From assembly GCA_963847735.1 (NCBI GenBank), contig CAWKAV010000022.1:272001-336000 (forward strand): DNA of 64,000 bases. Direction: 5' to 3'. A program made the position numbers and the translations under genes. Under the pieces are notes generated by a model. That model was not told where the DNA came from. It made no database searches and worked only from the letters and a program-made list of their open reading frames with translations. Positions 62,312-64,000 of the stretch are shown piece by piece. This DNA comes from CAWKAV01 sp963847735 (lineage in GTDB: Bacteria > Desulfobacterota > Desulfuromonadia > Desulfuromonadales > BM103). Position 1 is the first letter of the stretch; every line of letters begins with the position of its first letter.

Positions 62312-63376
62312 TGGCTTGCCTCGAGAATTGGGCGACAGTTCGACCAGACAATAACTGCCCTCGCAACGCCTCTTCCCTCCGTCCTTCCCTGACGTCACTC
62401 CTGTACTGGACATAGAGTTCATCGCTTAGTTCCAGCCCTCTGCCCCCTACCATATTCGTCCAGTAACCACTGCGCAGTTCAACGTAATCTCGACCCTCCG
62501 AGTTTGAGTAACTGACAAAGAACTTGCTGTAGAACAACCCGCCTGCACTTTTGACATAAGCGAATAATCGTCCGCCACTTTTCTTTGCAATTGGGATGAC
62601 CAGCTTCGATCGATAGCCCTGTTCGGGAGCTTCAGTCATTTCCTCCACAAACTCAGGTGTGTCAATGACAAAACCTGAATCCGAGTCTAATGTTTCCAAG
62701 ATCAATCGAAATTTCTCACCATCCTCTTCGACACTGAGTCTGACATCAGCATGCCAATCTGGATAAGTCATTTTATGCGTCGTCAAACGATCCGGTACCG
62801 CCCATTGCCGACGGTAAAGATCCAGTAATTCCGATCCTCCATCTTTCAGGAGAAAGCCAAAACCTCCTAAAAATGTAAATGAGGAAGGAGCCTTTTTCGA
62901 ATTCTAAAAACCATAGCTTGATCTTTTTCATAGCCCTTCCCAGAAGCCTTGACACCTGGCTTGTAACTCAAACTTCTTTCTTTGATATAATCCATTTTGA
63001 ATTGGTAGCCATTACACTCAATCCCAACGAGATAATATATGAAGCCTATTTCTTCGAACTGAAAGGCTCCAGTGGAATCGGTAACTGTACTCACAAGCCT
63101 TTGATCATTATTGAGCACAGAATTCGGAATTACGCTCAGTCGCATAGTCACCTTCGCTCCAGCAACAGGCTCTCCCGAAAAATCTATTACTTTTCCGAAT
63201 ATCAAAGCCGAAGTGTTCAATTCTGTCCGTCGTTTGTCATTTCTTTTTTCCAATTGTTTCAACTGTTCTGGAGGTGGTACATAGTCCGGCTTCCAAGCCA
63301 TTACTTGTTGGGAAAACAATACATTACAAACCATTGCAAGAAGAAAAAGCCTGGTTATGTATACAATTGAATTCAT
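62250..63376 (-). pseudogene. Exported protein with carboxypeptidase-regulatory-like domain, one frameshift
   Basis: An N-terminal signal peptide (about residues 6-27, ending VMAW) is followed by a carboxypeptidase regulatory-like (transthyretin-type) domain: FGKVIDFSGEPVAGAKVTM, STVTDSTGAFQFEEIGFIYY. Near 62890, in a run of five A on the minus strand, the frame shifts. With one base added the reading continues through FTFLGGFGFLLKDGGSELLD and DWHADVRLSVEEDGEKFRLI to a stop at 62250, giving about 374 residues. The C-terminal half has no known family. The single homopolymer break suggests a sequence error and a functional gene. Confidence 0.7.
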
Positions 63377-63384
63377 TTAGTTCC

Positions 63385-64000
63385 TCACCAAGAGTGCAAT
63401 AAATTAAAATCTTTGCATAAAAATCGCCAATAGCCCTGTTCATCAACAATGTTTGAGCGAAATTGCTTGCTATGAGAATAATGCAAACCATTGTAACTAA
63501 GCAGACTCTCGAGGTTTCGTGAACCAATACTTTCAAAGGTGTTGGACACTGTCAGGAAGCTCCCGAAAGGCAATACCGCTCCAAGAGCTTTTGTTCTTGA
63601 TTCCGCACTAAATGAAAATATTTCAAAATCATGGTCGGGGAAGATTAAGTTTCGTCGAGCAGTCATTATTGTTTCTTGATAGAAGCCACCGTTATCAATA
63701 TCTTGCGAATAACTTTCGGGGTCACCGTCATACCTATAACCAATGGAGTTATCCGGTTTTGTCTGATTGTTGTACTCCCAACCTGGAGTCATGGTGCCGG
63801 CTTCTACGAGGGCGTAGTCCTTACGATTAAAATAGTTAACAAGTCTTTCAACTTTCTCCGGCACTTCATAAAAATAGAATTTGACTGGCAACCTGCCAGG
63901 GTATGTATTCATAATAGGAGGAGTATCAAAACTGTTTTGTTTCAACGCAGGTGTAATTGGTGTTGTGATATTTCCATCGGAATAGCAGTCAGATGAGATA
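63385..64000 (-). CDS. C-terminal part of a larger protein of unknown function
   Basis: The frame is open from the stop at 63385 to the right edge of the window, 204 residues, so the N-terminus lies outside. The sequence is rich in aromatic residues (VKFYFYEVPEKVERLVNYFN; GLHYSHSKQFRSNIVDEQGY) with a compact globular look and no signal or membrane segment. It ends 8 bases before the next gene, so the minus-strand genes from here to 61988 appear to be one transcript. No family recognised. Confidence 0.6.
   Translation of the reverse strand, partial: ISSDCYSDGNITTPITPALKQNSFDTPPIMNTYPGRLPVKFYFYEVPEKVERLVNYFNRKDYALVEAGTMTPGWEYNNQTKPDNSIGYRYDGDPESYSQDIDNGGFYQETIMTARRNLIFPDHDFEIFSFSAESRTKALGAVLPFGSFLTVSNTFESIGSRNLESLLSYNGLHYSHSKQFRSNIVDEQGYWRFLCKDFNLLHSW

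Overview
This 64 kb window looks like chromosomal DNA from a Gram-negative anaerobe of the Desulfuromonadales (Geobacter/Desulfuromonas/Pelobacter relatives). That placement is an inference. It rests on the gene order pheA-tyrA-aroA-cmk-ispH-rpsA-sppA-ihfB, a tungsten-type aldehyde:ferredoxin oxidoreductase, a Na+-pumping decarboxylase beside an acyl-CoA dehydrogenase, many response regulators including a zinc-ribbon/receiver protein, and PEP-CTERM exported proteins. No rRNA, tRNA or CRISPR array was seen. One structured RNA, a 6S RNA (ssrS), was recognised.

Layout. 0-2.6 kb: the end of a Na+-translocating decarboxylase (beta and gamma subunits), an acyl-CoA dehydrogenase and an IclR regulator with a palindromic operator. 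2.6-7.9 kb: a peptide-type ABC permease and binding protein, and two outer-membrane-type lipoproteins. 8.0-14.0 kb (+): a kinase fusion, a small membrane protein, a very unusual 1073-residue Na+/solute symporter-STAC-GAF-PP2C phosphatase fusion, a STAS anti-sigma antagonist and an RsbW-type anti-sigma kinase. Together these form a transporter-coupled partner-switching module. 14.0-19.4 kb (-): tandem class II aldolase, AOR, HAD phosphatase, lgt and an RluA-type pseudouridine synthase. 19.4-19.75 kb: 6S RNA and a shared long terminator. 19.8-27.8 kb (-): ihfB, sppA, rpsA, ispH, cmk, aroA, tyrA, pheA. 27.9-29.6 kb (+): an aminotransferase and a small membrane protein. 29.7-34.3 kb (-): hybrid sensor kinase, FetAB-type exporter and family 4 uracil-DNA glycosylase. 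34.4-43.5 kb: phospholipase C-like protein, coaBC, metallo-hydrolase, two reading-frame-broken genes and a cluster of signalling genes with a purine nucleoside phosphorylase. 43.6-50.2 kb (-): RodZ-like protein, TPR lipoprotein, PfkB kinase, mtnP, rlmN, ndk, leuD.

From 50.25 kb the window is accessory. An intact IS5-like element sits between leuD and a truncated four-helix-bundle gene. Beyond it lies an exopolysaccharide export locus with two tandem Wzc-like tyrosine autokinases (both frameshifted in this sequence), Wza and a nucleotide-sugar dehydrogenase. Next come two PEP-CTERM protein genes whose upstream regions share a sigma-54-type promoter and an upstream palindrome at the same spacing. 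The last 2 kb hold AT-rich exported proteins of unknown role.

Reading-frame breaks occur only in the right part (about 37.8-39.7, 53-56, 60.2 and 62.9 kb), and several lie at short homopolymers. At least some are therefore probably sequence errors, not true pseudogenes.
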